Shown: positions 7,489 through 15,395 of the stretch, in pieces | Position numbering within the stretch: the stretch's first letter is position 1 | How the letters are laid out: the number at the start of each line of letters is the position of its first letter | Assembly: GCF_900188405.1 (NCBI RefSeq) | Contig: NZ_FZOF01000027.1 | Span: 1-64,000, forward strand | Reading direction: 5' to 3' | From: Actinacidiphila glaucinigra | Lineage (GTDB): Bacteria; Actinomycetota; Actinomycetes; Streptomycetales; Streptomycetaceae | Length of the DNA: 64,000 bases | Translations under genes and position numbers: made by a program | Notes under the pieces: generated by a model | Databases searched by the model: none | The model's input: only the letters and a program-made list of their open reading frames with translations | Told to the model about the DNA's origin: nothing

Positions 7489-10400
7489 GTGTACCGTACC
7501 CTGAGAGGCCTCATGGCCGGGGTGCTCCTCGCATCGCTGCCCATGCTGAGCGGTCTCGCGTTGGCACCGGCCGCGCAGGCGCGCCCGGACGACGCGCTCG
7601 CCGCGCACGCGAGCGCGGCCGCGGACCCCGCCGTGGACTGGTCGAACTACGAGAAGGCCACGCTCAGCAAGGACACCGGCGAGCCGATCGACCTCGCCGT
7701 GCTGCCCGATCTGCGCGTCCTGCACACCGCCCGCAACGGCGATCTGCGGATGACCGACCCCGGCACCGGAATCACCAAGGTCGTCAACCACCTCGACGTC
7801 TACCAGAACTCAGAGATGGGTCTGCAGACCGTCACCCTCGACCCGGACTTCGCCACGAACCACTGGGTCTACCTCTACTACTCGCCGCCGCTGAGCACTC
7901 CCGCCGGCGCGGCCCCCGAGCGGCTGCCGGCCGGGCAGACCGACGCGTACTGGAAGCAGTGGGAGGGCTATGACACCCTCACCCGCTTCAAGTGGACGGG
8001 AGACAAGCTCGACCTGTCCACCGCCCAGGAGATCATCCGCGTCACCACCAACCGCGGTCAGTGCTGCCACGTCGCCGGCGACGTCGACTTCGACGCGCAG
8101 GGCAACCTCTACCTGTCCACCGGCGGCAACACGCCCGCGTCCGGGCCCAATGTGAACGGCTACACCCCGATCAACGACGCGGCCACCTACAACCCCGGCC
8201 TCGACGAGCGCCGCGGCTCCGGCAACACCAACGACCTGCGCGGCAAGATCCTGCGCATCCACGTCCAGGAGGACGGGACCTACACGATCCCGCCGGGCAA
8301 CCTGTTCCCCGTCGGCACGGCCAAGACCCGTCCCGAGATCTTCGTGATGGGCCTGCGCAACCCATACCGGATGACGGTGGACAAGGCCACGGGCGCCGTG
8401 ATGTGGGGCGACTACGGCCCCGACGCCGGCAACGCCGACCCCAACCGCGGACCGATGGGCTACGTCGAGTGGGACACCACCACCACAGCCATGAACAGCG
8501 GCTGGCCGTTCTGCACCGGTGACAACACCCGCCCCTACCGGGACTTCGACTTCGCCACCCTCACCCCCGGCCCCGCCTTCGACTGCGCCACCCCGGTCAA
8601 CGACTCCCGCTGGAACACCGGCCTCACCGAGCTGCCCCCGTCCAGGGCGGCCACCTTGTGGTACGGCGACCGCGACACCGACCAGCCCTGGCCGGAACTG
8701 ACCGCCTTCCGCGGTCCCGGCGGCCCCGGCGGCCAGGCCCCGATGGGCGGCCCCATCTACCACTACGACGCGTCGAATCCCGCCCCTGGCAAGTTCCCCG
8801 CCTACTGGGACGGCAAGGCCTTCTTCGGGGAGTTCTCCCAGGACTACGTCGCCGCCCTGACCCTGGCAGGACCGGAAGGACCGGTCACCAAGCTGGAGAA
8901 CGTCCTGCCCAACAGCCAGCGTTCCGGGAACGGCATCCCGCCGTGGGACAACCCGATGGACCTGGAGTTCGGCCCCGACGGCGCGCTCTACGTCCTCGAC
9001 TACGGCGACGGCTTCTTCCGGCAGAACCCCGACGCGGGCCTCTACCGGATCGACTACGCGGAGGGCAACAAGGCCCCCACCGCGGTGATCAGCGCCAGCC
9101 CCTCCTCGGGCCAGGCGCCGCTCACCGTCTCCTTCAGCGCCACCGGCTCCAGCGACCCGGAAGGCTCCGCCCTCACCTACCAATGGGACCTCGACGGCAA
9201 CGGCACGTTCGAGACCACCGGTCCCACGGCCACCCGCACCTATCCCGACAACGGCCAGCTCCAGGCCCGGCTCAAGGTCACCGACCCCGAGGGCAAGACC
9301 GGCCTGACCAGCAAGCAGATCACCGTGGGCAACACCGCTCCGACGGTGGCGTTCACCTCCCCGCCCAACGGCGGCTTCTTCACCTGGGGCGACGTGGTGC
9401 CGTACGCCACCCGGATCGACGACCCGGAGGACGGCAGCAACGTCGACTGCACCAAGGCCGCCTGGACCCTCGGCCTCGGCCACAACCAGCACGGCCACCC
9501 GGTGACCAGCGGAACCGGCTGCTCGGGGGCGATCACCACCCCGGCGGACGCGGGCCACGGTGACACGGAGAACGTCTTCGGCGTCCTCGGTCTCACCTAC
9601 ACCGACCGGGGCGCCGGCACGGTGCCCCCCGCGACCAGCGACGCCCAGGTCGTCCTCAACCCCGCCCTCATGCAGGGCGAACACTACGACTCGTCCCAGG
9701 GCGTCGTGATCACCGATGACGCCACCGCCTCCGGACAACGCAAGCTGACCGCCTTCGACGCCGGCGACTGGATCGGCTACGACCCGGTGTCCTTCGCCGG
9801 CATCACCGGCGTGCAGACCCGTGCCACCGGCGCCGGAACCCTGTCGCTGCGCTGGGGCACACCCAGGTCCGACCCGTTCGCCACGATCACGGTCCCGGCG
9901 GGCGACGGCTGGCAGACGATCACCACGGCGCTGAGTGAGGCTCCCACCGGCACCGGGCAGCTCTACGTCACGTCCTCCGGCGGCGTCGATGTGGACTCCT
10001 TCACCTTCCAGGGGTCCGGCATCGCCGACAGGACCCCGCCGACGGTGACGGCCACCCTCAACCCGGCGCAGCCCAACGGCAGCAACGGCTGGTACACCGG
10101 CAATGTGTCGCTGACCGTCAGCGCCACCGACAACGGGGCAGTCAGGAGCCGGGAGTACTCGCTCAACGGCGGAACGACCTGGCTGAGCGCGAACAGCACG
10201 GTCACCCTCTCCACGGAGGGGATGAGCTCCATCCGGTACCGGGCGACGGACACGGCCAACAACGTCTCCGCCGTGGGCACCATCGCCGTCCGGATCGACA
10301 AGACCGGACCCGCGGTGACGGTCGCCGGTGTCACGGCCGACACGGCCTACGGTGACTCCCAGCGCCCGACGCCGGTGGTCACGGTCACGGACGCCGTCTC

Positions 10401-10818
10401 CGGAGGCCCGACCGCGACCGCGACGCTGGACGGTAGTCCCGTCACCCCGGGGCAGCCACTGCTGCTGTGGCGGTTGCCGCTGGGCGGTCACGACCTGGTG
10501 GTCACAGGTCGTGACGCGGCGGGCAACACCACCACTCGCACGGTGCACTTCACCACCAGCACCTCCTTCGACGAGCTGGACACTCTGATCACCCAGCTGC
10601 GTGCGGAGAACCGGCTGACCGAGCAGGGCCGGCAGCGGCTGACGGTCCGGCTCGACCAGGCCCGGGCACACGCCGACGCAGGGCGCATCAACCAGGCGGC
10701 CGCGGTCCTGGACCAGGTCGCGCAACTGGCCGCGGACACCAAGCTGGTGACCGACGCGACCGCGCGGACCGCCCTTGCCCGCGATGCCCTCGCCGTGAAG
10801 GGAGGTCTGGCCGACTGA
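7489..10818 (+). CDS. Secreted multidomain glucose/sorbosone dehydrogenase (GSDH) with PKD, CBM6-like, Ig-like and FIMAH-like domains
   Basis: 1109 residues from GTG 7489, after AAGGAGAGG. Signal peptide 1-35 (LAPAAQA). Residues about 40-520 are a six-blade GSDH propeller (LRVLHTARNGDLRMTDP, GLQTVTLDPDF, CCHVAGDVDFDAQGNLYLST, GKILRIHVQEDG, MGLRNPYRMTVDKATG, LEFGPDGALYVLDYGDGF). A PKD domain starts near 527 (APTAVISASPSSGQAPLTV), a second Ig-like part follows, and a CBM6-like module spans about 729-840 (GEHYDSSQGV ... VDVDSFTFQG). An OmpL47-type Ig repeat begins near 842, another near 938. The last 84 residues (FDELDTLITQLRAENRLT...) resemble FIMAH. The family oxidises aldose sugars, classically with PQQ, outside the cell. 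Cofactor and substrate are not provable here. A terminator follows. Confidence 0.88.
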   Translation: MYRTLRGLMAGVLLASLPMLSGLALAPAAQARPDDALAAHASAAADPAVDWSNYEKATLSKDTGEPIDLAVLPDLRVLHTARNGDLRMTDPGTGITKVVNHLDVYQNSEMGLQTVTLDPDFATNHWVYLYYSPPLSTPAGAAPERLPAGQTDAYWKQWEGYDTLTRFKWTGDKLDLSTAQEIIRVTTNRGQCCHVAGDVDFDAQGNLYLSTGGNTPASGPNVNGYTPINDAATYNPGLDERRGSGNTNDLRGKILRIHVQEDGTYTIPPGNLFPVGTAKTRPEIFVMGLRNPYRMTVDKATGAVMWGDYGPDAGNADPNRGPMGYVEWDTTTTAMNSGWPFCTGDNTRPYRDFDFATLTPGPAFDCATPVNDSRWNTGLTELPPSRAATLWYGDRDTDQPWPELTAFRGPGGPGGQAPMGGPIYHYDASNPAPGKFPAYWDGKAFFGEFSQDYVAALTLAGPEGPVTKLENVLPNSQRSGNGIPPWDNPMDLEFGPDGALYVLDYGDGFFRQNPDAGLYRIDYAEGNKAPTAVISASPSSGQAPLTVSFSATGSSDPEGSALTYQWDLDGNGTFETTGPTATRTYPDNGQLQARLKVTDPEGKTGLTSKQITVGNTAPTVAFTSPPNGGFFTWGDVVPYATRIDDPEDGSNVDCTKAAWTLGLGHNQHGHPVTSGTGCSGAITTPADAGHGDTENVFGVLGLTYTDRGAGTVPPATSDAQVVLNPALMQGEHYDSSQGVVITDDATASGQRKLTAFDAGDWIGYDPVSFAGITGVQTRATGAGTLSLRWGTPRSDPFATITVPAGDGWQTITTALSEAPTGTGQLYVTSSGGVDVDSFTFQGSGIADRTPPTVTATLNPAQPNGSNGWYTGNVSLTVSATDNGAVRSREYSLNGGTTWLSANSTVTLSTEGMSSIRYRATDTANNVSAVGTIAVRIDKTGPAVTVAGVTADTAYGDSQRPTPVVTVTDAVSGGPTATATLDGSPVTPGQPLLLWRLPLGGHDLVVTGRDAAGNTTTRTVHFTTSTSFDELDTLITQLRAENRLTEQGRQRLTVRLDQARAHADAGRINQAAAVLDQVAQLAADTKLVTDATARTALARDALAVKGGLAD

Positions 10819-10827
10819 CGTGAGGGG

Positions 10828-10858
10828 TGCTGCCCGGCCGTCACGGGGCCGGGCAGCA
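10828..10858 (+). terminator. Stem-loop terminator after the GSDH gene
   Basis: Perfect 12-bp stem TGCTGCCCGGCC (10828-10839) and GGCCGGGCAGCA (10847-10858), loop of 7, ten bases after the stop codon. Ends the 5356-10818 unit. Confidence 0.85.
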
Positions 10859-11006
10859 TCCTGCCCATGGCTCCAGGGCTCTCCAGTGGCCGCCGGGGGA
10901 CGGCGGCCGACCGCCCTGGAGCCGTCCGCATGCCCGGCAGTCCCGAGCTGCGATGCCCGTCGGGCCGCTTCCCGGCACACCGGCGCTTTTATCGTTTCGG
11001 ATTTAA

Positions 11007-11028
11007 CTTTCGACGATTCACGTGAAAG
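11007..11028. promoter_or_regulatory. Imperfect dyad upstream of the ROK gene
   Basis: CTTTCGACG (11007-11015) and CGTGAAAG (11021-11028) form a dyad with one bulged base, in a locally AT-rich stretch about 70 bases before the ROK start. It could be an autoregulatory operator or part of the promoter. Weak support. Confidence 0.3.
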
Positions 11029-11099
11029 CCATTGACGCCTATTAAGTAACGCCCCTAACGTTTTGTCACACATTCGGCCGATACCCAGGAAGTGAGCCC

Positions 11100-12266
11100 G
11101 TGAGCATCCAGTACCGCGTGCTGAGCCTGTTGCGCGACCTCGGACCGCTGTCGCGCGCGCAGCTGTCCGACGAGCTGGAAGTGGCGAGGCCGAGGCTACT
11201 GGCTGAACTCGAGGCACTGATCGCCGCCGGGAAGGTACTCGAGGCAGGGCGGGCCACCTCTCGCGGCGGCCGCCCTTCCACTCTCGTCCAGCTCGATCCC
11301 GACATCCGCTTCGCGGCGGTGGACCTCGGGGCCAGTTCGATCGACATCGAGATCACCGACGGAGGGCTGAACCCGATCGCCTCCTACGCCGAGGCCGCCG
11401 ATATCCGCAAAGGTCCGCGTGCGGTCCTGGACAGGGTCAACGAACTCCTGAACACCATGGCGAACCAGGCCGGGTGCACGCGATTCAACTCCATAGGCAT
11501 CGGACTGCCGGGGCCGGTCAGCTTCAAGGAGGGAATCTCGGTCTCCCCGCCGATCATGCCGGGCTGGGACCGCTTCCCCGTCCGGAACACCCTCACCCGC
11601 GCGCACGGCTGCCCGGTCGTGGTGGACAACGACGTCAACGTGATGGCCCTCGGCGAACGGTACGCAGGGGTCGCCAAGGCCGTCGACAATCTGCTGTTCG
11701 TCAAGATCGGCAGTGGCATAGGCTGCGGTGTCCAGGTCCACGGCCAGATCTACCGCGGGTCGGAGGGATCCGCGGGCGACATCGGCCACATACAGGTCGA
11801 GCCTGAGGGACCGGCCTGCTCATGCGGCAGGACCGGCTGCCTGGAGGCCTTCTTCGGCGGTGTGGCCCTGGCCCGCGACGCCACCGCCGCCGCCCGCTCG
11901 GGACAGTCACCGGCGCTGGCCGAACGCCTCGCCGCGGAGGGCGCCCTCACCGCGGTGGACGTGGGAGAGTGCGCAGCCGGCGGGGACGTCACGTGCGTCA
12001 ACCTGATCCGGGACGGCGGCCACCGCGTGGGGCAGGTCCTGGCCACTCTGGTCAGCTTCATCAACCCGTCGATGATCGTGATCGGCGGCGGCGTCTCCGG
12101 GCTCGGCCATCTGCTGCTCGCCGAGATCCGCAGCGTCGTCTACAAGGGCTCGCTGCCGCTCGCCACCGGAAACCTGCAGATCGTGCTGTCGGAACTCGGC
12201 CCGCGCGCCGGAGTGGCCGGAGCGGCACTGCTGGCCAGCGAACTCGACTTCGGGAACCATCTCTGA
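11100..12266 (+). CDS. ROK-family transcriptional regulator
   Basis: 388 residues from GTG 11100 with CCAGGAAG upstream. Residues 1-70 are a winged helix-turn-helix (VLSLLRDLGPLSRAQLSDEL, then RPRLLAELEALIAAGKV and a wing rich in Gly/Arg). From about 80 on is the ROK sugar-kinase-like fold: VDLGASSIDIEI, GIGLPGPV, VVDNDVN, KIGSGIGCGV, GDIGHIQV and the zinc motif CSCGRTGCLE, then a C-terminal ATPase half (INPSMIVIGGG). ROK repressors sense sugars or sugar phosphates and usually control neighbouring sugar genes, so the 5.4-10.8 kb secreted sugar cluster is the obvious candidate target (inference). Confidence 0.88.
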   Translation: MSIQYRVLSLLRDLGPLSRAQLSDELEVARPRLLAELEALIAAGKVLEAGRATSRGGRPSTLVQLDPDIRFAAVDLGASSIDIEITDGGLNPIASYAEAADIRKGPRAVLDRVNELLNTMANQAGCTRFNSIGIGLPGPVSFKEGISVSPPIMPGWDRFPVRNTLTRAHGCPVVVDNDVNVMALGERYAGVAKAVDNLLFVKIGSGIGCGVQVHGQIYRGSEGSAGDIGHIQVEPEGPACSCGRTGCLEAFFGGVALARDATAAARSGQSPALAERLAAEGALTAVDVGECAAGGDVTCVNLIRDGGHRVGQVLATLVSFINPSMIVIGGGVSGLGHLLLAEIRSVVYKGSLPLATGNLQIVLSELGPRAGVAGAALLASELDFGNHL

Positions 12267-12452
12267 CGAACAGGGCGAGTGCGTCCGCGCCGCCACCCTC
12301 TGCCGAGCCCCCGATGCTCCCGTGCGCAAGCGGCTCCGTCCCATGCTGTGCATCGTGGGCTGGCACGTCAGCGGGAAGGCGACGGGCACAGCCCCGTACC
12401 GTCACTCAAACTCCCGGCACGTGCCCTGCAGGGTGAGCCCTCCAGGAACCTC

Positions 12453-12545
12453 TACTGAGTTTGTGGGCGTGGCGTCGTCGGCGTGAGTCCGGTCTCGATG
12501 AGGCAGCCGCCGATGATGTCGCTGCGGTGCTGGATCTTTCGGAGT
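12453..12545 (-). mobile_element. IS630-type transposase 3-prime remnant, copy 1
   Basis: About 93 bases on the minus strand encode the C-terminal end of an IS630-type transposase (LRKIQHRSDIIGGCLIETG, then LTPTTPRPQTQ, stop). The same end recurs at 13344-13436 in the same orientation, roughly 85 percent identical by eye. No catalytic part remains. Confidence 0.7.
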
Positions 12546-12557
12546 GCTGGACCACGG

Positions 12558-12629
12558 CGGATCACCGAACACGGCACGCACGACCAACTGCTCGCCCTCG
12601 ACGGCAGGTATGCGGCCCTGGTGCGCATC
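12558..12629 (+). pseudogene. C-terminal scrap of an ABC transporter ATPase
   Basis: Plus-strand codons read RITEHGTHDQLLAL then DGRYAALVRI. This is the characteristic end of exporter-type ABC ATPases (region after the H-loop, G-T-H-x-x-L-L...G-x-Y-A-x-L). No Walker motifs precede it; the sequence directly upstream is IS debris. A relic of a gene destroyed by insertion. Confidence 0.6.
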
Positions 12630-12667
12630 GTGACAACGAACTCGCCCTTACGGCATGATCGTTTCCC

Positions 12668-13315
12668 ATGGGACCACTCGACGGTGCGGACCTGCCGGGC
12701 TACCGGCAGGTCGCCGAGCACGCCTGGACCGACGACCACGGCGATGTGATCAGCCTGCACTTCTTCGACCTGCCTCCGGACATACCGGCGCCCCTGGAGG
12801 AGCCGGACCGGCTGCGGCAGGCACTCGCCCGCTTCACGGCCGACGCGGGCGGCGGTCTCATCGAGGCCGACGTCGTCCGGGTCGCCGGACTGCCGGCGCT
12901 GCGCCAGGTACTCAAAGTGCCGCTGCCGGACCAGCCGAGAGGCCAGGCGTTCCTGGGCACTTACACCCTGCCGCGCGCGACCTGCAGCGCGGTGGTCAAG
13001 GTGCAGGCTTTCGAAGACGGCGTCACAGGGATGCGCGAGACCATGGTGCTCGCCGAACTCGGACCCGAGCAGTACTTCCTGGAGCATCCCTACGCGCCCG
13101 GGCTGCGCGGCGGGCTCCCCTTCCACCGCGCCGACGCCCAAGAGTACGACGCGCGCTTCCCCGGCCACCCGCTCACCCGGGTACGGACGGCGCTCGCCCA
13201 CCTCGCCGGGACCCTGGGCGCCGAACCCGGCTTCGCGGAGCTCCCGCCGTTCACCGGGCCCGCCCGCCGCGGATTCCTGGGACGGATGACCAAGCGCACA
13301 CGCCGGGACCGGTGA
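12668..13315 (+). CDS. Conserved hypothetical protein, 215 residues
   Basis: Starts ATG (MGPLDGADLPGYRQV). Soluble, no signal or membrane segment. Pattern: DDHGDVISLHFFDLPPDIPA, GGGLIEADVVRVAGLPALRQ, FLGTYTLPRATCSAVVKVQA, GMRETMVLAELG, then a C-terminal Arg/Lys tail. I do not recognise a domain, but composition and the intact frame support a real gene; it resembles unnamed Streptomyces proteins. It is bracketed by two truncated IS630 ends in the same orientation, so it may have been left or moved by IS events. No clear ribosome site at this start. Confidence 0.6.
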   Translation: MGPLDGADLPGYRQVAEHAWTDDHGDVISLHFFDLPPDIPAPLEEPDRLRQALARFTADAGGGLIEADVVRVAGLPALRQVLKVPLPDQPRGQAFLGTYTLPRATCSAVVKVQAFEDGVTGMRETMVLAELGPEQYFLEHPYAPGLRGGLPFHRADAQEYDARFPGHPLTRVRTALAHLAGTLGAEPGFAELPPFTGPARRGFLGRMTKRTRRDR

Positions 13316-13342
13316 TCCGCCGCGCAGAGCCGGGGGTCGCCG

Positions 13343-13675
13343 CTACTGAGGTTGTAGGCGTGGCGTCGTTGGGGTGAGTCCGGCTTCGGTGAGGCATCCG
13401 TCGATGAGGTCGCTGCGGTACTGGATCTTGCGGAGACTGCGGCGGAGTGCGCGGATGAGGTGATCGGGGTCAGCAAAAGCGGTGTTGGCCTGGCAACTGC
13501 GTCTCAGCAGTGACCAGATCCCCACAACCGGGTTCAGGTCGGATGCGTAGGGCGGCAGGTAGTGGGCGGTGAGCCAGTCCTGACTCTCGATGAAGGCGCG
13601 CATCCGGGGAGGGCGTACCTTCCGGAATGACGCCTGGGGCGAGTCCTGAAGACAAGCAAGACCGGTGCGTGCCAC
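13343..13675 (-). mobile_element. IS630-type transposase C-terminal fragment, copy 2
   Basis: An open frame of 110 codons ends with the IS630 DDE signature region SQDWLTAHYLPPYASDLNPV then GIWSLLRR, and the tail LRKIQYRSDLIDGCLTEAG, LTPTTPRLQPQ. The N-terminal helix-turn-helix and the first two Asp residues are absent, so it is inactive. Its last 93 bases match copy 1 at 12453-12545. Confidence 0.8.
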
Positions 13676-13769
13676 CGAGGGCCGTGTCCGGTGCCTCGGG
13701 ACCTGAGCCTTGGCCGGCTCGTCGAACGCCCCGGGGCTTACGCAGCCTGATCCACAGGTCTTGACTATT

Positions 13770-13856
13770 GCTCACTTGATCACCGATGCCGCCGGCATCC
13801 CGGTCGCTGTCACCTTGACTGGCGGCAACCGCAACGACGTGACCCGGCTCGTTCCA
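13770..13856 (+). mobile_element. IS5-type transposase internal fragment
   Basis: Plus-strand codons read AHLITDAAGIPVAVTLTGG then NRNDVTRLVP, the well-known core of actinomycete IS5-family transposases (the pattern H-L-x-x-D-x-x-G-x-P-L...G-G-N-R-x-D). The sequence before and after does not continue the protein. Dead remnant abutting the oxidoreductase gene. Confidence 0.75.
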
Positions 13857-13927
13857 CGAGCTCGGGTCCTGTGGACGTCGTCGATGGCGGCCGGACTGAG
13901 GCATCGGCCAGTGCGCCGCCAGCGGGA

Positions 13928-15031
13928 TCAGCGGGCCGCCCACGCCTCCACCGCGGTCGTCACCGGCGCCCCCGTAAGCACGGACTCATCGATGGCCAAC
14001 GCCAGCAGATGGTCCTGGCACCCCTCGGCCAGCGGATACGGTTCCGGGCCGGCGTCCCGGACCCATGCGCCGGTGCGGCACAGCAGGTCCACCACGGCGA
14101 GGTCGTCCTCGGACAGGCTCGCGCCCAGATATTCGTTGCGCCACACAATCCGTCCGTCGAACGAGATGTGGTGCACCTCCGCCCCTTCGAGGTTGAGGTC
14201 GGTGCCGGTGCGGCGACGCACCAGCGGGGACTCCACCGGCGTGCGCGGATCGGCCATCCGCACCACCGTGTCGTCCACGATCTCGCCGAGCGAGCCGCGC
14301 ACCACAATCCGGCGGGCGCGCAGCGGATTCCACCACTGGTTGTCCGTGAAGTCGTACAGGCCCGTGCGGGCCCCGCCGAAGTCCAGGAGAGCGAGGGTGG
14401 TGACGGCGTCCTTGGGCGTGAGGTCGTCCGACCAGCCGCCGGGGGACAGCGGATCGGCGAGCGGGGCGGTGAAGGCCCGAGCCGTCACCGTCACGGGCCC
14501 GCAACCGACCCCCAGCGTGTGCCGGATCAGCGACATCGCGTGATACATGTGGGTCGAGGACACCTGGACGGACGTCACCTCGCCGATCAGCCCCTCTTGT
14601 ACGAGGGCGATACGAGCGGCGTGGCCGGGCATCAGTGTGTACTGCTCCGCGACCTGGACGAGTCCTCCGCCCCCGGCGCGCGTCGCGCCTCCCACGGCAT
14701 CCCACAAATTCCGAAGCCCGGTCACGTCGGGCGCCGGCGGTGTCTCCGCGAGGACCGGCACCTCGTGCTCGACGAGTTCCCGCACGACCTGGGGCGTAAC
14801 CTCCCACGGCACCGACGGGATCACGAACTCCGGTTCACTGCCGCATAGTTCACCGACCGTCCGGAAGGCGGGCACCCCCCACTCCGCCTCCACCTGCGCG
14901 GCTCGTTCGGCCGAGCGCGTCACCACGCCGACCACCGCGAGCCGTTCGGGCAGCGCCCTCGCCAGCCGGGCGAAGAACTCGGCCCGCCAGCCACTGCCCA
15001 CGATGCCGAACCGTATGGGTGCTGCGCTCAC
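13928..15031 (-). CDS. Gfo/Idh/MocA-family oxidoreductase
   Basis: 367 residues from GTG 15031, with GAAGGAG seven bases upstream. The N-terminal Rossmann motif is IRFGIVGSGWRAEFFARLA. Next come VVTRSAERAAQVEAEWG, FVIPSVPWEV and HEVPVLAETPPA, where the usual catalytic E-K-P is replaced by E-T-P. The C-terminal half is a beta-sheet domain (VRGSLGEIVDDTVVRM). The family oxidises or reduces sugars, inositols or related compounds with NAD(P). Loss of the Lys in EKP is uncommon and may alter chemistry. No operon partner on the same strand directly downstream; IS remnants border its 3-prime end. Confidence 0.85.
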   Translation of the reverse strand: MSAAPIRFGIVGSGWRAEFFARLARALPERLAVVGVVTRSAERAAQVEAEWGVPAFRTVGELCGSEPEFVIPSVPWEVTPQVVRELVEHEVPVLAETPPAPDVTGLRNLWDAVGGATRAGGGGLVQVAEQYTLMPGHAARIALVQEGLIGEVTSVQVSSTHMYHAMSLIRHTLGVGCGPVTVTARAFTAPLADPLSPGGWSDDLTPKDAVTTLALLDFGGARTGLYDFTDNQWWNPLRARRIVVRGSLGEIVDDTVVRMADPRTPVESPLVRRRTGTDLNLEGAEVHHISFDGRIVWRNEYLGASLSEDDLAVVDLLCRTGAWVRDAGPEPYPLAEGCQDHLLALAIDESVLTGAPVTTAVEAWAAR

Positions 15032-15248
15032 GTGTCCGCTCCTTCCCGCGTCCGGGGCGCGAGTCTAACCCGGCGACGTGTACCGCGCGCCGCTGTGACC
15101 GCGCGCCTGCCCGCGGGAGACGGATGCACGGTCCCGGCACCGTTCAGGGAAGGCCGGGCCGCCCTCCGAAGGCGAAGGTGTGCCTCATCGAGGTCCAGAA
15201 GGGGGGCCGCCGCGTTCGCCCCGTCCGGGCCGCCGATGACCGAGAGGG

Positions 15249-15395
15249 TCATGTCTCGGACGCAGCCACCTGCTCGGCCTCCCGTACGGACCTGTTGCCG
15301 TGCACCGCGACCTGGTCGCGGGACCGCGCGAACGCCGCGGCGACAGCCCGGCCGATGCCCCGGGACGCGCCCGTGACCCGCACTGCGCGGTTCAC
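15249..15395 (-). pseudogene. Truncated short-chain dehydrogenase, N-terminal piece only
   Basis: GTG at 15395 overlaps the stop of the preceding desulfurase-like gene (GTGA). The frame reads VNRAVRVTGASRGIGRAVAA, then AFARSRDQVAVHGNR and stops after 48 codons. The TGxxxGxG cofactor motif is present, but the catalytic Tyr-Lys region and everything after are missing, and no continuation was found in the next 200 bases in any frame. Confidence 0.65.

Noticed and set aside
7810-11217. A minus-strand open frame of more than 1100 codons opposite the sugar dehydrogenase
   Set aside because: It mirrors the GC-rich codons of the plus gene, has no domain, no ribosome site and a repetitive G/R/V composition; the plus frame has a signal peptide and known domains.
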